From NCBI GenBank assembly GCA_964596185.1, contig CAZQUE010000010.1, positions 28,081-92,080 of the forward strand: 64,000 nucleotides of DNA, given 5' to 3'. The stretch comes from DYKG01 sp964596185. GTDB lineage: Bacteria > Muiribacteriota > Ozemobacteria > Ozemobacterales > Ozemobacteraceae. The notes beneath the pieces were generated by a model. The model saw nothing but the letters and a program-made list of their open reading frames with translations. It was not told the origin of the DNA and made no database searches. A program made the position numbers and the translations under genes. Shown in pieces: positions 16,513-25,558 of the stretch (position 1 is its first letter; every line of letters starts with the position of its first letter).

Positions 16513-19500
16513 ATGCCGAAAAGCCAAGTCAAGTTCAGCTTTTACTTTATCGTTTTGCCTCTGCTGATACCAGGTTTGCTGGTGGCAGCCTGGCGATGCC
16601 TTTTTCGAAACATTGCTGAGCAGAAAAATGTGTTCGTCGAAACCGTTATAGATTTCGAGGAAATGCGGCAAATGTCTCGCGAAGAAGGCTGGAAACTGAA
16701 AGATCTTTTTGCGGCAATGAAAGAAAACGGCGCCAGTTCGGTTGCCATTTCCGAGGACACCTTGGCTTCGCTGGAATCTGAAGGGCGAATAACTGTTCTA
16801 AGCGCGAAAGAAATTCGAAAATTATCGCTGGATGCTAGTTTGCAGCATGAGCTGCCGGTCAATCAACCCGGTTCACTCTGGATTCATGCTGAAGATTCAA
16901 CGCTTCTGGACAGGATAGAACAACAGCTTTCCTGGAAAATAGCGGCATCCAGGCTTAATCGCCTGCACCGAAACTTTTTGCTGGTAAATAAATCTGCCCA
17001 GGGATTTCGCGAAAGAGTCGGACTTGGTTTTTCCAGCGAATATTTCGATATGGCAAATGAAGCCGGACTTGGTCTGGTTGTGCGCGTTTTCAATTATCCA
17101 GAGCTTTCAGCTTCGTCGGCGGCGCGGATCATCGCTTCTATTCCTTCTCCGGCAAGTGTTTCGGCACTTCTCTTTGCTGAGGAAGAAATGCTGGGTAACC
17201 GCGGCGACCTCGATGGCGTGATCGATCTGTTCAACAACCGCTCATATCGAATCGGCTGGATTGAGTTCAATACTCAGGAGGGAATCGAAAGATATCTGAA
17301 GAGGCTATCTGCTTCTCGGCCATTCGTTCGCGTTCATAGCATCAGTCGTAAAGAAATCGATCAGGTCTACAATAAAACCCGCGCGGTAGCCCGATGGGTT
17401 AGGGCGGTCAAGGATCGTTCGATGAAAATGCTTTATATTCGTTGTTTTTTTCAGGATGACAAGCGCTATATTCCTGATCTGGTAAAATTCAATCTCGACT
17501 ATCTGTCGCGAATCGAAAAATCTTTGAACAAGGCAGGTTTCAAGATTGCCAGAAGTTATCAGGAGCGCGTAAACGAGCCTCGTCATCTGGTCGGCAATAT
17601 GAGCGCAGCAGAAAAAATTGCCATTTCACTGGCATTGCTGCTTGGTTTGCCACTTTTGTTAAAATTCAGCTTTTTTGAAGAGCTTGACGATCGCTGGTTT
17701 CTACTTATGGCCGTAGTCTCTGTTGTCGGCTTTTTTTTGTTGAGCAATGAAAATTTTATCGGTATTTCCGGGCTAATAGGGGCATTTGCCTATTCTTCAC
17801 TCGGTGTGATTGTTGCTTGCAAAAGTCTTGAAAAAGAGCAGACCCTGGCCAGGAAATTGGTAAATTACTTTACAATTCTCGTTTTTCCGTCGGTGATAGG
17901 TGGAATTCTTATTGCTGGCCTTTATTCAGAAGTCGAGTATTTGTTGAAATTTGCTCAGTTTCGCGGCATAAAACTGGCATTTATCCTGCCGGTAATCTGG
18001 GTTTTTATCTGGTCTTTGAAACAATATGGCCGGGGAGTTCTCGGAATGCTTAATCGTCCGGTCACCCCTATTATGGCCGCGCTTGCTGCTGCAGTCGGGT
18101 TTGCTTTCGTCGTCTACCTGTTACGATCGGGAAATTTGACGATTGTCAAACCTTCGGCTATTGAAGATTCCTTTCGCACATTTCTGGAAAATACTTTGGT
18201 CGCAAGGCCGAGAAATAAGGAATTTCTGATCGGTTATCCGGCCGCAGCATTGTTCATTTTCTTTTATCTGCGCCGTTGTCTGGTCATTTTGCCGCTATTA
18301 GCCGTTTTTGTTCAAATGGGTCAGGTTTCAGTCGTAAATACTCTTTGTCATTTTCACTCGCCTTTGTATCTAAGTCTTTTACGCATATTCAACGGCTTTT
18401 GGCTGGGAATTGTTCTTTCAGTTCCAACGATTGTTTTCGCAGCTCTGGTCTGGCTTTTTATGCTACTGGGGAATCAAAATCGTTCGCGTGTACTTCTGGC
18501 CGGGTATCTTGGCTTCGATAACTTTGGCGATGAGCTTCTCTGGCAAAATTATTTCCACAGGTTAAGGGGCCGAATTCCCGATATTGAAATAGCGGTTCTA
18601 GCCGGAGATGCAATCGATGTGCCCCAAAGCTGCCAGGTTGTAAGGCGACGAAACTGGTTTGAGGTTATTGAAAATCTGCTTTCCTGCCGAGCTTTGATTT
18701 TCCCCGGCGGTGGCATTCTTCAGGCTTCAACCAGTCTGGGGAGTTTGTTGTATTATTCGGTTTTGATTTTTATTGCCCGAATTGGTGGAGCTAAAGTTGT
18801 CATGCCGGCGCAGGGAATCGGGCCATGGGGCGAAAATCTGCAAAAATTTCCCTGGATTTTTTCGGTATTGAGTAAACTTTTTGTTTCAATCGATTATTTG
18901 ACCGTTCGCGACGTTGAGTCGCAAAATTCTTTTTGTGAGCTTACGCAAATACAACCTGATGTTACTGCAGATGCTGCTTTTATTGGCGAAGTCGGCAAGT
19001 TGAACATTTCCGAAGCTCATTCTGATCTTCGGTTGGCTGTAGTTTTGCGTAGTTCAGTTTCCGACTCGGAAGAAATCTGTAGACACTTTCTCAAGATTGC
19101 AGAAGAAGTCGAGAATTTGAAGATTATCCCTGTAGTTTTTCAGTCTGGCGATGAGGTTGTCTGGCAAAAATGCGGTTGGTCAGACGAATTGGTAAAGGCT
19201 CGGGTTGGAGAGCCTGTTTTTGTCGATGTTGATCTGATTGTATCTATGCGCCTGCATGGTTGCATCATTGCTACTGCACAGGCCATACCCTGGTTGGGCA
19301 TTGCTTATGACCCGAAAGTCAGTTCCTTTGCCGCTGCCTGCAATTGGAAATTCTGCTTCGAGCCGGACAAGATCGATCGCCAATTGCTTGAGCAGCAGTT
19401 GAACCTATTGGCTTCGCGAAAAGTTGATTTTGCCGCCAAGCTTGCCCGAAAGGCTAATGAAATGACAAGACGGGCACAGCAGGATCTGGACGCGGTGGTT

Positions 19501-19527
19501 GAGATTTTGCAATCTGTTCAAGTTTAA
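16513..19527 (+). CDS. csaB: DUF5693-CsaB fusion: membrane domain plus polysaccharide pyruvyl transferase
   Basis: 1004 residues. After an N-terminal anchor (about 9-27) comes a large extracytoplasmic part (30-360), then about eight membrane helices (367-655), together matching the DUF5693 family. The C-terminal 345 residues (from 659, LLAGYLGFDNFGDELL) are a CsaB-type polysaccharide pyruvyl transferase, with GGG (IFPGGGIL), MPAQGIGPWG and the SMRLHG motif expected for the family. CsaB adds ketal-linked pyruvate to wall polymers so that SLH-domain proteins can bind. DUF5693 and csaB are usually separate neighbouring genes; here they are one reading frame. The next gene is convergent. Confidence 0.88.
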   Translation: MPKSQVKFSFYFIVLPLLIPGLLVAAWRCLFRNIAEQKNVFVETVIDFEEMRQMSREEGWKLKDLFAAMKENGASSVAISEDTLASLESEGRITVLSAKEIRKLSLDASLQHELPVNQPGSLWIHAEDSTLLDRIEQQLSWKIAASRLNRLHRNFLLVNKSAQGFRERVGLGFSSEYFDMANEAGLGLVVRVFNYPELSASSAARIIASIPSPASVSALLFAEEEMLGNRGDLDGVIDLFNNRSYRIGWIEFNTQEGIERYLKRLSASRPFVRVHSISRKEIDQVYNKTRAVARWVRAVKDRSMKMLYIRCFFQDDKRYIPDLVKFNLDYLSRIEKSLNKAGFKIARSYQERVNEPRHLVGNMSAAEKIAISLALLLGLPLLLKFSFFEELDDRWFLLMAVVSVVGFFLLSNENFIGISGLIGAFAYSSLGVIVACKSLEKEQTLARKLVNYFTILVFPSVIGGILIAGLYSEVEYLLKFAQFRGIKLAFILPVIWVFIWSLKQYGRGVLGMLNRPVTPIMAALAAAVGFAFVVYLLRSGNLTIVKPSAIEDSFRTFLENTLVARPRNKEFLIGYPAAALFIFFYLRRCLVILPLLAVFVQMGQVSVVNTLCHFHSPLYLSLLRIFNGFWLGIVLSVPTIVFAALVWLFMLLGNQNRSRVLLAGYLGFDNFGDELLWQNYFHRLRGRIPDIEIAVLAGDAIDVPQSCQVVRRRNWFEVIENLLSCRALIFPGGGILQASTSLGSLLYYSVLIFIARIGGAKVVMPAQGIGPWGENLQKFPWIFSVLSKLFVSIDYLTVRDVESQNSFCELTQIQPDVTADAAFIGEVGKLNISEAHSDLRLAVVLRSSVSDSEEICRHFLKIAEEVENLKIIPVVFQSGDEVVWQKCGWSDELVKARVGEPVFVDVDLIVSMRLHGCIIATAQAIPWLGIAYDPKVSSFAAACNWKFCFEPDKIDRQLLEQQLNLLASRKVDFAAKLARKANEMTRRAQQDLDAVVEILQSVQV

Positions 19528-19550
19528 TTTTACTGACATATCTTACAATG

Positions 19551-19584
19551 AAAAAGGGCTGTTCCAACAGGAACAGCCCTTTTT
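19551..19584. terminator. bidirectional intrinsic terminator between csaB and ahcY
   Basis: A perfect 15-bp stem (19551-19565 with 19570-19584) around the loop AACA. The left arm begins AAAAAGGGC and the right arm ends GCCCTTTTT, so the T-run is present in both directions. It lies between the stops of two convergent genes. Confidence 0.95.
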
Positions 19585-19598
19585 GGGGTTCATTATGA

Positions 19599-21035
19599 TC
19601 AGTATCGATAATGTTCTGGCTTATAGGGGCCTTCTTTGGGAACGCCGATGTAGTTAGCCTGTTCATCAGAAAGTTTGGTAAGCTTAACACCGATTTTTTC
19701 GAGATGAAGTCTGGCAACTTCTTCGTCAAGCTTTTTAGAAAGGGTGTAAACACCTATTTCGCGAGGATTGGTCCAGAGGTCCAGTTGGGCCAGGGTCTGA
19801 TTCGAGAAAGAATTGCTCATGACGAAGCTGGGATGACCAGTTGCACAGCCGAGGTTGACCAGGCGGCCTTCTGCAAGCACATAAATGCTGTGGCCATCTT
19901 TATAGGTATAGCGGTCTACCTGTGGCTTGATGTTTGTTTTTTTGATTTCAGGCCATTTTTCAATTTTTGCCATCTGAATTTCATTGTCGAAGTGACCGAT
20001 GTTGCAAACAATTGCCTGGTCTTTCATTTTTGAACAATGATCAGCAGTTATGACGTCTTTATTGCCGGTGGTGGTGACGTAGATGTCGGCTGAACCAAGG
20101 GTGTCTTCAACGGTTTTTACTTCAAAACCTTCCATTGCTGCCTGAAGGGCACAAATTGGGTCGATTTCGGTAACGATTACCCGTGCGCCAAAATTGCGCA
20201 GGCTCTGGGCGCAACCTTTGCCGACATCGCCATATCCGCAGACTACGGCAACCTTGCCGGCTACCATAACGTCGGTAGCTCTCTTGATGCCGTCGGCGAG
20301 ACTTTCGCGACAGCCATAGAGGTTGTCGAATTTTGACTTGGTTACAGAATCATTAACATTGATGGCCGGGAAGAGCAACGTCTTGTTTTCCATCATTTTA
20401 TAAAGGCGGTGAACGCCGGTTGTCGTTTCTTCGCTTACACCCTTGATTCTTTTGGCCATGTTCGTCCATTTCTGGGGTTCGCTGGCAAGGGTTTCTTTGA
20501 GCATCTTCTTCAACTCGGCTTCGTCTTCTCCTTCAGAGGGGCGATCGAGAACCGATGCATCTTTTTCTGCTTCGCTGCCAAGGTGAACCATGAGGGTAGC
20601 ATCGCCACCGTCATCGACGATAAGGTCTGGTCCTTGTCCATCAGGCCATACGAGTGCTTCGCGGGCACACCACCAATATTCCTTCAGGGTTTCGCCTTTC
20701 CAGGCAAACACGGGAATTCCGCGCTTGGCGATTGCGGCGGCAGCGGTATCCTGAGTTGAAAAAATGTTGCAGCTCGCCCAGCGGACATCAGCTCCGAGCT
20801 CGACGAGAGTTTCAATCAAAACGGCTGTCTGCACGGTCATGTGCAGTGAACCCATGATTCTGGCTCCGCGCAAAGGTTTTTGTGCAGCATATTTGTTGCG
20901 AATTGCCATCAGACCAGGCATTTCGTGTTCGGCAATTTCAATTTCCTTGCGGCCAAGTTGCCACAATTCGATGTCTTTTACTTTGTATGGGAGGCGGTCA
21001 GTCATGGTTTCCTTCTCCATAGCGGTCTGAGTCAT
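19599..21035 (-). CDS. ahcY: S-adenosylhomocysteine hydrolase
   Basis: Reversibly splits S-adenosylhomocysteine to adenosine and homocysteine in the activated methyl cycle. It has 478 residues with the NAD-binding loop VVCGYGDVGKG, the substrate stretch PAINVNDSVTKSKFDN and the typical C-terminus KEGPYKPEHYRY. ATG 21035 is preferred because AAGGAG lies eight bases before it. It includes the 30-40-residue insert common in bacterial enzymes. A strong promoter and a perfect terminator frame it as a single-gene transcript. I see no SAH riboswitch in the short leader. Confidence 0.97.
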   Translation of the reverse strand: MTQTAMEKETMTDRLPYKVKDIELWQLGRKEIEIAEHEMPGLMAIRNKYAAQKPLRGARIMGSLHMTVQTAVLIETLVELGADVRWASCNIFSTQDTAAAAIAKRGIPVFAWKGETLKEYWWCAREALVWPDGQGPDLIVDDGGDATLMVHLGSEAEKDASVLDRPSEGEDEAELKKMLKETLASEPQKWTNMAKRIKGVSEETTTGVHRLYKMMENKTLLFPAINVNDSVTKSKFDNLYGCRESLADGIKRATDVMVAGKVAVVCGYGDVGKGCAQSLRNFGARVIVTEIDPICALQAAMEGFEVKTVEDTLGSADIYVTTTGNKDVITADHCSKMKDQAIVCNIGHFDNEIQMAKIEKWPEIKKTNIKPQVDRYTYKDGHSIYVLAEGRLVNLGCATGHPSFVMSNSFSNQTLAQLDLWTNPREIGVYTLSKKLDEEVARLHLEKIGVKLTKLSDEQANYIGVPKEGPYKPEHYRY

Positions 21036-21085
21036 TTTAAATCTCCTTGTATGTACCCTTTGGGTGTGCTCAAAATCAGGCCTCA

Positions 21086-21114
21086 ATTATGGCACTAACC
21101 GTTGAAAAAGTCAA
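21086..21114 (-). promoter_or_regulatory. sigma-70-type promoter of ahcY
   Basis: On the minus strand, TTGACT (21109-21114) and CATAAT (21086-21091) are spaced by 17 bases. The leader would be about 44 bases and contains the AAGGAG ribosome-binding site. Confidence 0.75.
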
Positions 21115-21170
21115 AGGGTTGTGGCAAACCGGTTGCGGATGGTAATGAAAAATATTACTGAGTGCAGCAA

Positions 21171-22418
21171 TTAAAGAGAAAAAGGTACATGCTTATGCAA
21201 TTGCCATTCTTCGACTTTCAGGCGAAGCTGGTGGTAATATTTGGCAAAAAGCCAGTCGCCTTCATTGGTAACCAAAAACAGTAGTTTCGCCTTCAGTCCC
21301 TTAAGCAGAGGTATAAAGGCAATTCTTTCATCGGGCGTATGTTTGTCGATACGATTGATAACCAGGTGAAACAGCTTGAATTTGTCAGAATTGAATTCCC
21401 GGAAGATTTTTCGCAGAATCAATTCCAAAGACCTTTGATAGTTTGCGGCAGCTACAGCATCATCAGGTCTTTTTACCAAAATCTGATGAAAACGTAGCAA
21501 CTTGTTCATATCTCTAATAACTGGAAGCTTGACAGAAAGCTGATAAATCACAGTTGAAGCAAGATGTGACAGAATTTTGCTGCCGAGATAGGCCCCAATC
21601 ATGGTTCCCGCTCCTGGGAGAATGACTGAGCCGACCGCCGAGCCGAGAGAAGCTCCGGCCACATTTACCAGGCTCTTGGCTGCGCATTTGAGTATTGATA
21701 AGCCGAGAAAGCTCAGTATCGAATTGTCGGCCATTGCTTCCTTAATCACCAGTGAAAGTTTCTTATTGTTGCCGGCTGCGCTCAAAAGATCGGCGCCCAT
21801 TCTTGCAAATGCTACTGAACTGAAGCTTTTAAGAGTGTCTGAAATGGCTTCTGAAAGAATGCCGATATCAAGTTTTTTCAGCAGCTCGGTAAGAAAGTCG
21901 GCGGCGGGCGATAAAGCACCGGAAGCTGCCAGGTGGGGTATGCTTCGCATCAATTCATAGGCTATACGATCAAGAGAAAAGACTATTGCGCCGGAATATT
22001 TGAAGCTGAAGCCGGTTCCCTGATATTTGATTTCTGAGACGTGAAAATCGTATGCGACTTCCTGCTCACAGGAAATTACATATTCGGAAGATTTCAGGCG
22101 ATAGGGCAATTTTCCTTTGAAAAAACCTTCGCCACTAATCGATATGAAATATCTACGGATTTTTTTATCGTAAAAGTGTGAATGAACTTTAACCTTGAGG
22201 ACTTCCGATTTATCAAGTCGGTTAAAGAGGGTTAAAAGCGTCTTATCAAGGGTGTTGGCTGCGAATTCAAGTGATTTGTCAACCTTTGCGGAAAACCAGG
22301 ATTTGTTGGGTGAAGAGCCTGGATGATTGTCGGCCAAAACCGGTGCGAAGGTTCCGGTGATAAAAAACAGGGCAATCAACAGCCAGTTGAGATACAAGTA
22401 TCGTTTGGTTTTTCTCAT
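21171..22418 (-). CDS. exported hypothetical protein with glycine-zipper-like segment
   Basis: 415 residues starting with a signal peptide (about 1-28, ending PVLADN). A beta-rich stretch covers about 50-150. The middle (about 215-300) is hydrophobic and Gly/Ala-rich, with SLGSAVGSVILPGAGTM, which looks like a glycine-zipper or membrane hairpin. The C-terminal 100 residues are helical and basic. ATG 22418 is chosen over GTG 22424 because AAGG lies seven bases before it. I recognise no family. It probably faces the periplasm or outer membrane. It is divergent from pseudopilin cassette 1. Confidence 0.65.
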   Translation of the reverse strand: MRKTKRYLYLNWLLIALFFITGTFAPVLADNHPGSSPNKSWFSAKVDKSLEFAANTLDKTLLTLFNRLDKSEVLKVKVHSHFYDKKIRRYFISISGEGFFKGKLPYRLKSSEYVISCEQEVAYDFHVSEIKYQGTGFSFKYSGAIVFSLDRIAYELMRSIPHLAASGALSPAADFLTELLKKLDIGILSEAISDTLKSFSSVAFARMGADLLSAAGNNKKLSLVIKEAMADNSILSFLGLSILKCAAKSLVNVAGASLGSAVGSVILPGAGTMIGAYLGSKILSHLASTVIYQLSVKLPVIRDMNKLLRFHQILVKRPDDAVAAANYQRSLELILRKIFREFNSDKFKLFHLVINRIDKHTPDERIAFIPLLKGLKAKLLFLVTNEGDWLFAKYYHQLRLKVEEWQLHKHVPFSL

Positions 22419-22550
22419 TGGCACACCTTAATGGAATATTTATAAATTGTACACCAATATTGTTCAAATTGTAAGATTTTGTCGTGCTTTTAATTTTCGT
22501 TTTTAAACTGTTTGGGGTATACTAAATTGAACTGTCAGTGTGGGGTAAAA

Positions 22551-25406
22551 ATGCCTGAAGATTTTCTACAAAACAGCAAGTTACCGGAAAAGCTGGATCT
22601 AAACGATTGGATACAGTTTTCTCTTGACTCTGAAGAAGAAATCGATCGCCAGATTGCCTTGGAAGAGCTTGCGTCTACTGGCGTTCCACCATATCTGACG
22701 GCTCGAATTCGTGAAATTTCAGCTCGTGACGCTTCTTCGGTTTGTCGTCAGCTTGCCTTGTGGATAGAAAGTGTTGAAAAGGCCCGCATCGAACTGAAAC
22801 CGCAGCTGAAGAACCTCGAATTGAGTCCGATAAATATCATCATGTTGCTTGAAAATGCAGATGCTTCTCTGGCGACTGTTTTGATTCAAATGTTGCGGAA
22901 AGCCCCGCCAGAAGAGATATTAGATCAGTGGCGACATGGAATCAAGACCGAAAAGAATCCGCGTATGCTGCAGGTTGGTCTGACTTTGCTTGGCAAATTC
23001 GGTCGGGCAGAAGACGCTGCCGGTGCGGTTGGGTTCCTTGAACATGCAGATTCTGAAGTTGTTTGTTCGGCCCTGTCTTTATTGTTGAATCAGGATTCTG
23101 AACTTTTCAAACAGCAGGTTCGCAAAGGCCTTACTTCAAAGTCTTTCAAGATACAGTTGCATGCGGTTCATTTGTTGCGTTCCATCGATCTTGAAGAAGC
23201 CATACAATATATCCAGGCTTTTTTGTTCAGCAAAAATCCATTGATTAGGCAGAAGGCCTTGCGGGAGTTGATGCTTGTGCCCTTTGATCGGGTAAGTCAG
23301 ATTTTTCTGCAATATCTTAGCCGTGAAATCCAGACCTTGCTTCTGGTTAAAGCCGGCTTCGTCATTGCTTTCAATCCTTTGCCCGATTTCCCGTTAAAAC
23401 TGTTCGACATTTTTCAGTTTTCGCGGGATGCCAAAAAGCACATTCTGCAGATGATATTGAAACAGCTTGTCGAGTCAATTCAGTCGGCGGGGGTTCTCAA
23501 ACAAACGTTTGAAGAATATACGCAGGAATTGAAACAGAAAATTAACTTTAAAAGGTCAGAGCTGGTCATCAGATGCGCCTTGAAAGATCTGGGTAACAGC
23601 GATAAAAATATGCGGCTTTCGGCTGTGGATAGACTCGCTCCTTATTGTGAATATCCTTCAATAACTCAGGCTCTGGCCCGACATTTGCAGAATGAAGCAG
23701 ATGAAGAGGTGAAGGCGTCGATAGAAGCTATCACTGGCGGTGGGCAAGTTTTGCCCCAGGTTGTTGATAAGTCGCTGAATGAAGTTCAAGACTTTATCGC
23801 CCTTGGCCCCAAAGAACAGCGAGGTTTCCTAAGACAGATCCGGACCAACGAAGGCTGGCACGAAAACCGAAATTTGTTGTCAAAACTTCTTGGCGAAAAC
23901 CTGAAAAAAAATGTTCAGCTCGAGATTATCAGATTGTTCGGACAGTTTGGCAGCAGAATCGATACCGGTTCTGTGGTTTCTTTCATTGATGATCAGGACC
24001 CCTCTATTGTAGCCGCCGCTATCAAAACTGTCGGAACCATAGACCTTGATGTCATGTTACCTCATATCAACCGTTTCCTTGCCCACGAAGATCCGCGGAT
24101 AAAATCTGCTGCCCTGGAAGTCTATGTATTGGCAGACAAGGAGGGGGCGATACAGTATCTCTCTTCAATGCTTCGCTCAACTGCACTGCCAACGAGAAGA
24201 GTCGGCCTTTCTCTGCTTCCCCAGCTTGATTATTCGTCGGCAGAACCGTTGATCTGGCGACTGCTCAAGTATGAAGGAAATAATGAGTTGAAAATTCAGG
24301 CGGCATATATGGTTGCTGCCAATCCGACCAAGGAAGGTCTTTACAAACTATTTGCCATTTCGCATAAAAAAGAAGGCGAATTAAAAGAAGGTTATGAGGA
24401 TCTCTGGAACCTGGCCCTGGTTTCAGCTGAAAGTCTTTTTGCCACTTCAAGAGAAAATGTCGAAGCAGAGTGCTGGGAAGCTTTCAAGGCTGATTCTGAG
24501 AGAAAAATTGAAGACAAGTCAGCATATTCATATTCGAGCGTAGTGGGTGAAGCGGATATCCTCGGAGTCGGGGCCGAAGAAGCCGATAAAACTTTTATCG
24601 AAACGCTCTACTTGCACTTGTTAGAATTCAAAACGTTTTATGCTGCCGGTTTGCTGATTTTCATGCCGGTAATGTATTATCTTTTTTCTTCAGAACCAGA
24701 AACGAAAGTTACAGTTTCAAAAACTGGCAAGACTGCCAAAGTAAATTTTATGCCGACCCAGAAGAGCATGTCGACTCAGGTTGGCAGCGAAGACTGGAAG
24801 GGAACCCTAAAATCCGGGGCTCGAGAACTGCTTTCAGGGAAAGGCTATCAGGCGGCATTGAGTAATGGTGCCAGAGAAATTCAGAGTTTTCGTGCCGATT
24901 ACGATCGAAATTATCAGCAGTATCTAATCGATAAAGCTAACGATTCTTCTGAGCCTGAAGAAACTCGGCAACTTTATGAGGCTCATCTGAACCCGGCATT
25001 TGCAAACGCAGTAAAGGCATGGGAGGCGGAGAACTATTCCGAGGCCGAGTTGTATTATGAACGGGCAGTCGAAGATCAGCAATTGAATCCGGTTGGCCGC
25101 TGTTTTGCTTTGCAAAAACTCCTGGAAATTGCGCAAAACCGCAAAGACAAGACAACCTGGTTGAAGTGGCAGGATCGACTGATGAAGGAATTGAAAAAGA
25201 TTCCGGGTTACGAGGGAGTAAAAGGAATAGAAAACTTCGGACAAATGTATATTCGCATGGTTGAAATAAGCCAGCACCTTAAAGGTGGTGGTGATAGTGC
25301 TCCAATAACCAATCATTTGATGAAAACCGGCGAAAGCGAGGCCGAAGCCCGAGAAAGCCTCGAGGCTCTGAAAAATATCGATAAGTTATTTCCCAACGAT
25401 CGATAA
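22551..25406 (+). CDS. HEAT-repeat protein with one membrane helix and C-terminal TPR-like domain (cassette 1, gene 1)
   Basis: 951 residues. Residues 20-640 are a chain of HEAT-like helical repeats with no signal peptide, so this part should be cytoplasmic. One membrane helix lies at about 695-712 (FYAAGLLIFMPVMYYLF). The remaining 240 residues form a helical, TPR-like domain that would lie outside the inner membrane. The C-terminal layout resembles that of the protein at 58460-59293, which heads the second pseudopilin cassette. A TATACT (22518-22523) precedes the gene but has no good -35. I infer a scaffold linking cytoplasmic parts to the pseudopilins; no family is assigned. Confidence 0.75.
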   Translation: MPEDFLQNSKLPEKLDLNDWIQFSLDSEEEIDRQIALEELASTGVPPYLTARIREISARDASSVCRQLALWIESVEKARIELKPQLKNLELSPINIIMLLENADASLATVLIQMLRKAPPEEILDQWRHGIKTEKNPRMLQVGLTLLGKFGRAEDAAGAVGFLEHADSEVVCSALSLLLNQDSELFKQQVRKGLTSKSFKIQLHAVHLLRSIDLEEAIQYIQAFLFSKNPLIRQKALRELMLVPFDRVSQIFLQYLSREIQTLLLVKAGFVIAFNPLPDFPLKLFDIFQFSRDAKKHILQMILKQLVESIQSAGVLKQTFEEYTQELKQKINFKRSELVIRCALKDLGNSDKNMRLSAVDRLAPYCEYPSITQALARHLQNEADEEVKASIEAITGGGQVLPQVVDKSLNEVQDFIALGPKEQRGFLRQIRTNEGWHENRNLLSKLLGENLKKNVQLEIIRLFGQFGSRIDTGSVVSFIDDQDPSIVAAAIKTVGTIDLDVMLPHINRFLAHEDPRIKSAALEVYVLADKEGAIQYLSSMLRSTALPTRRVGLSLLPQLDYSSAEPLIWRLLKYEGNNELKIQAAYMVAANPTKEGLYKLFAISHKKEGELKEGYEDLWNLALVSAESLFATSRENVEAECWEAFKADSERKIEDKSAYSYSSVVGEADILGVGAEEADKTFIETLYLHLLEFKTFYAAGLLIFMPVMYYLFSSEPETKVTVSKTGKTAKVNFMPTQKSMSTQVGSEDWKGTLKSGARELLSGKGYQAALSNGAREIQSFRADYDRNYQQYLIDKANDSSEPEETRQLYEAHLNPAFANAVKAWEAENYSEAELYYERAVEDQQLNPVGRCFALQKLLEIAQNRKDKTTWLKWQDRLMKELKKIPGYEGVKGIENFGQMYIRMVEISQHLKGGGDSAPITNHLMKTGESEAEARESLEALKNIDKLFPNDR

Positions 25407-25558
25407 CCTGTTTTTTCAGATCGATTATTTTTTTTCTGCCGCAAAACATTTTTCCATTCTTCATCGTATTTCTTCTAGGCGTTGTACAAATCTACACTAG
25501 TCTAACTGTCCTGAATGGGGTATAATTTTATAAAGATATTTAACAGGGGAATTAAGCA

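Noticed and set aside
21036..21170. Possible SAH riboswitch before ahcY
   Set aside because: The promoter leaves a leader of only about 44 bases and no conserved SAH-aptamer pairing is visible.
25399..25435. Intrinsic terminator after the HEAT-repeat gene
   Set aside because: ATCGAT pairs with ATCGAT before a T-run, but the stem is only six bases with a 15-base loop, too weak to list as a feature.
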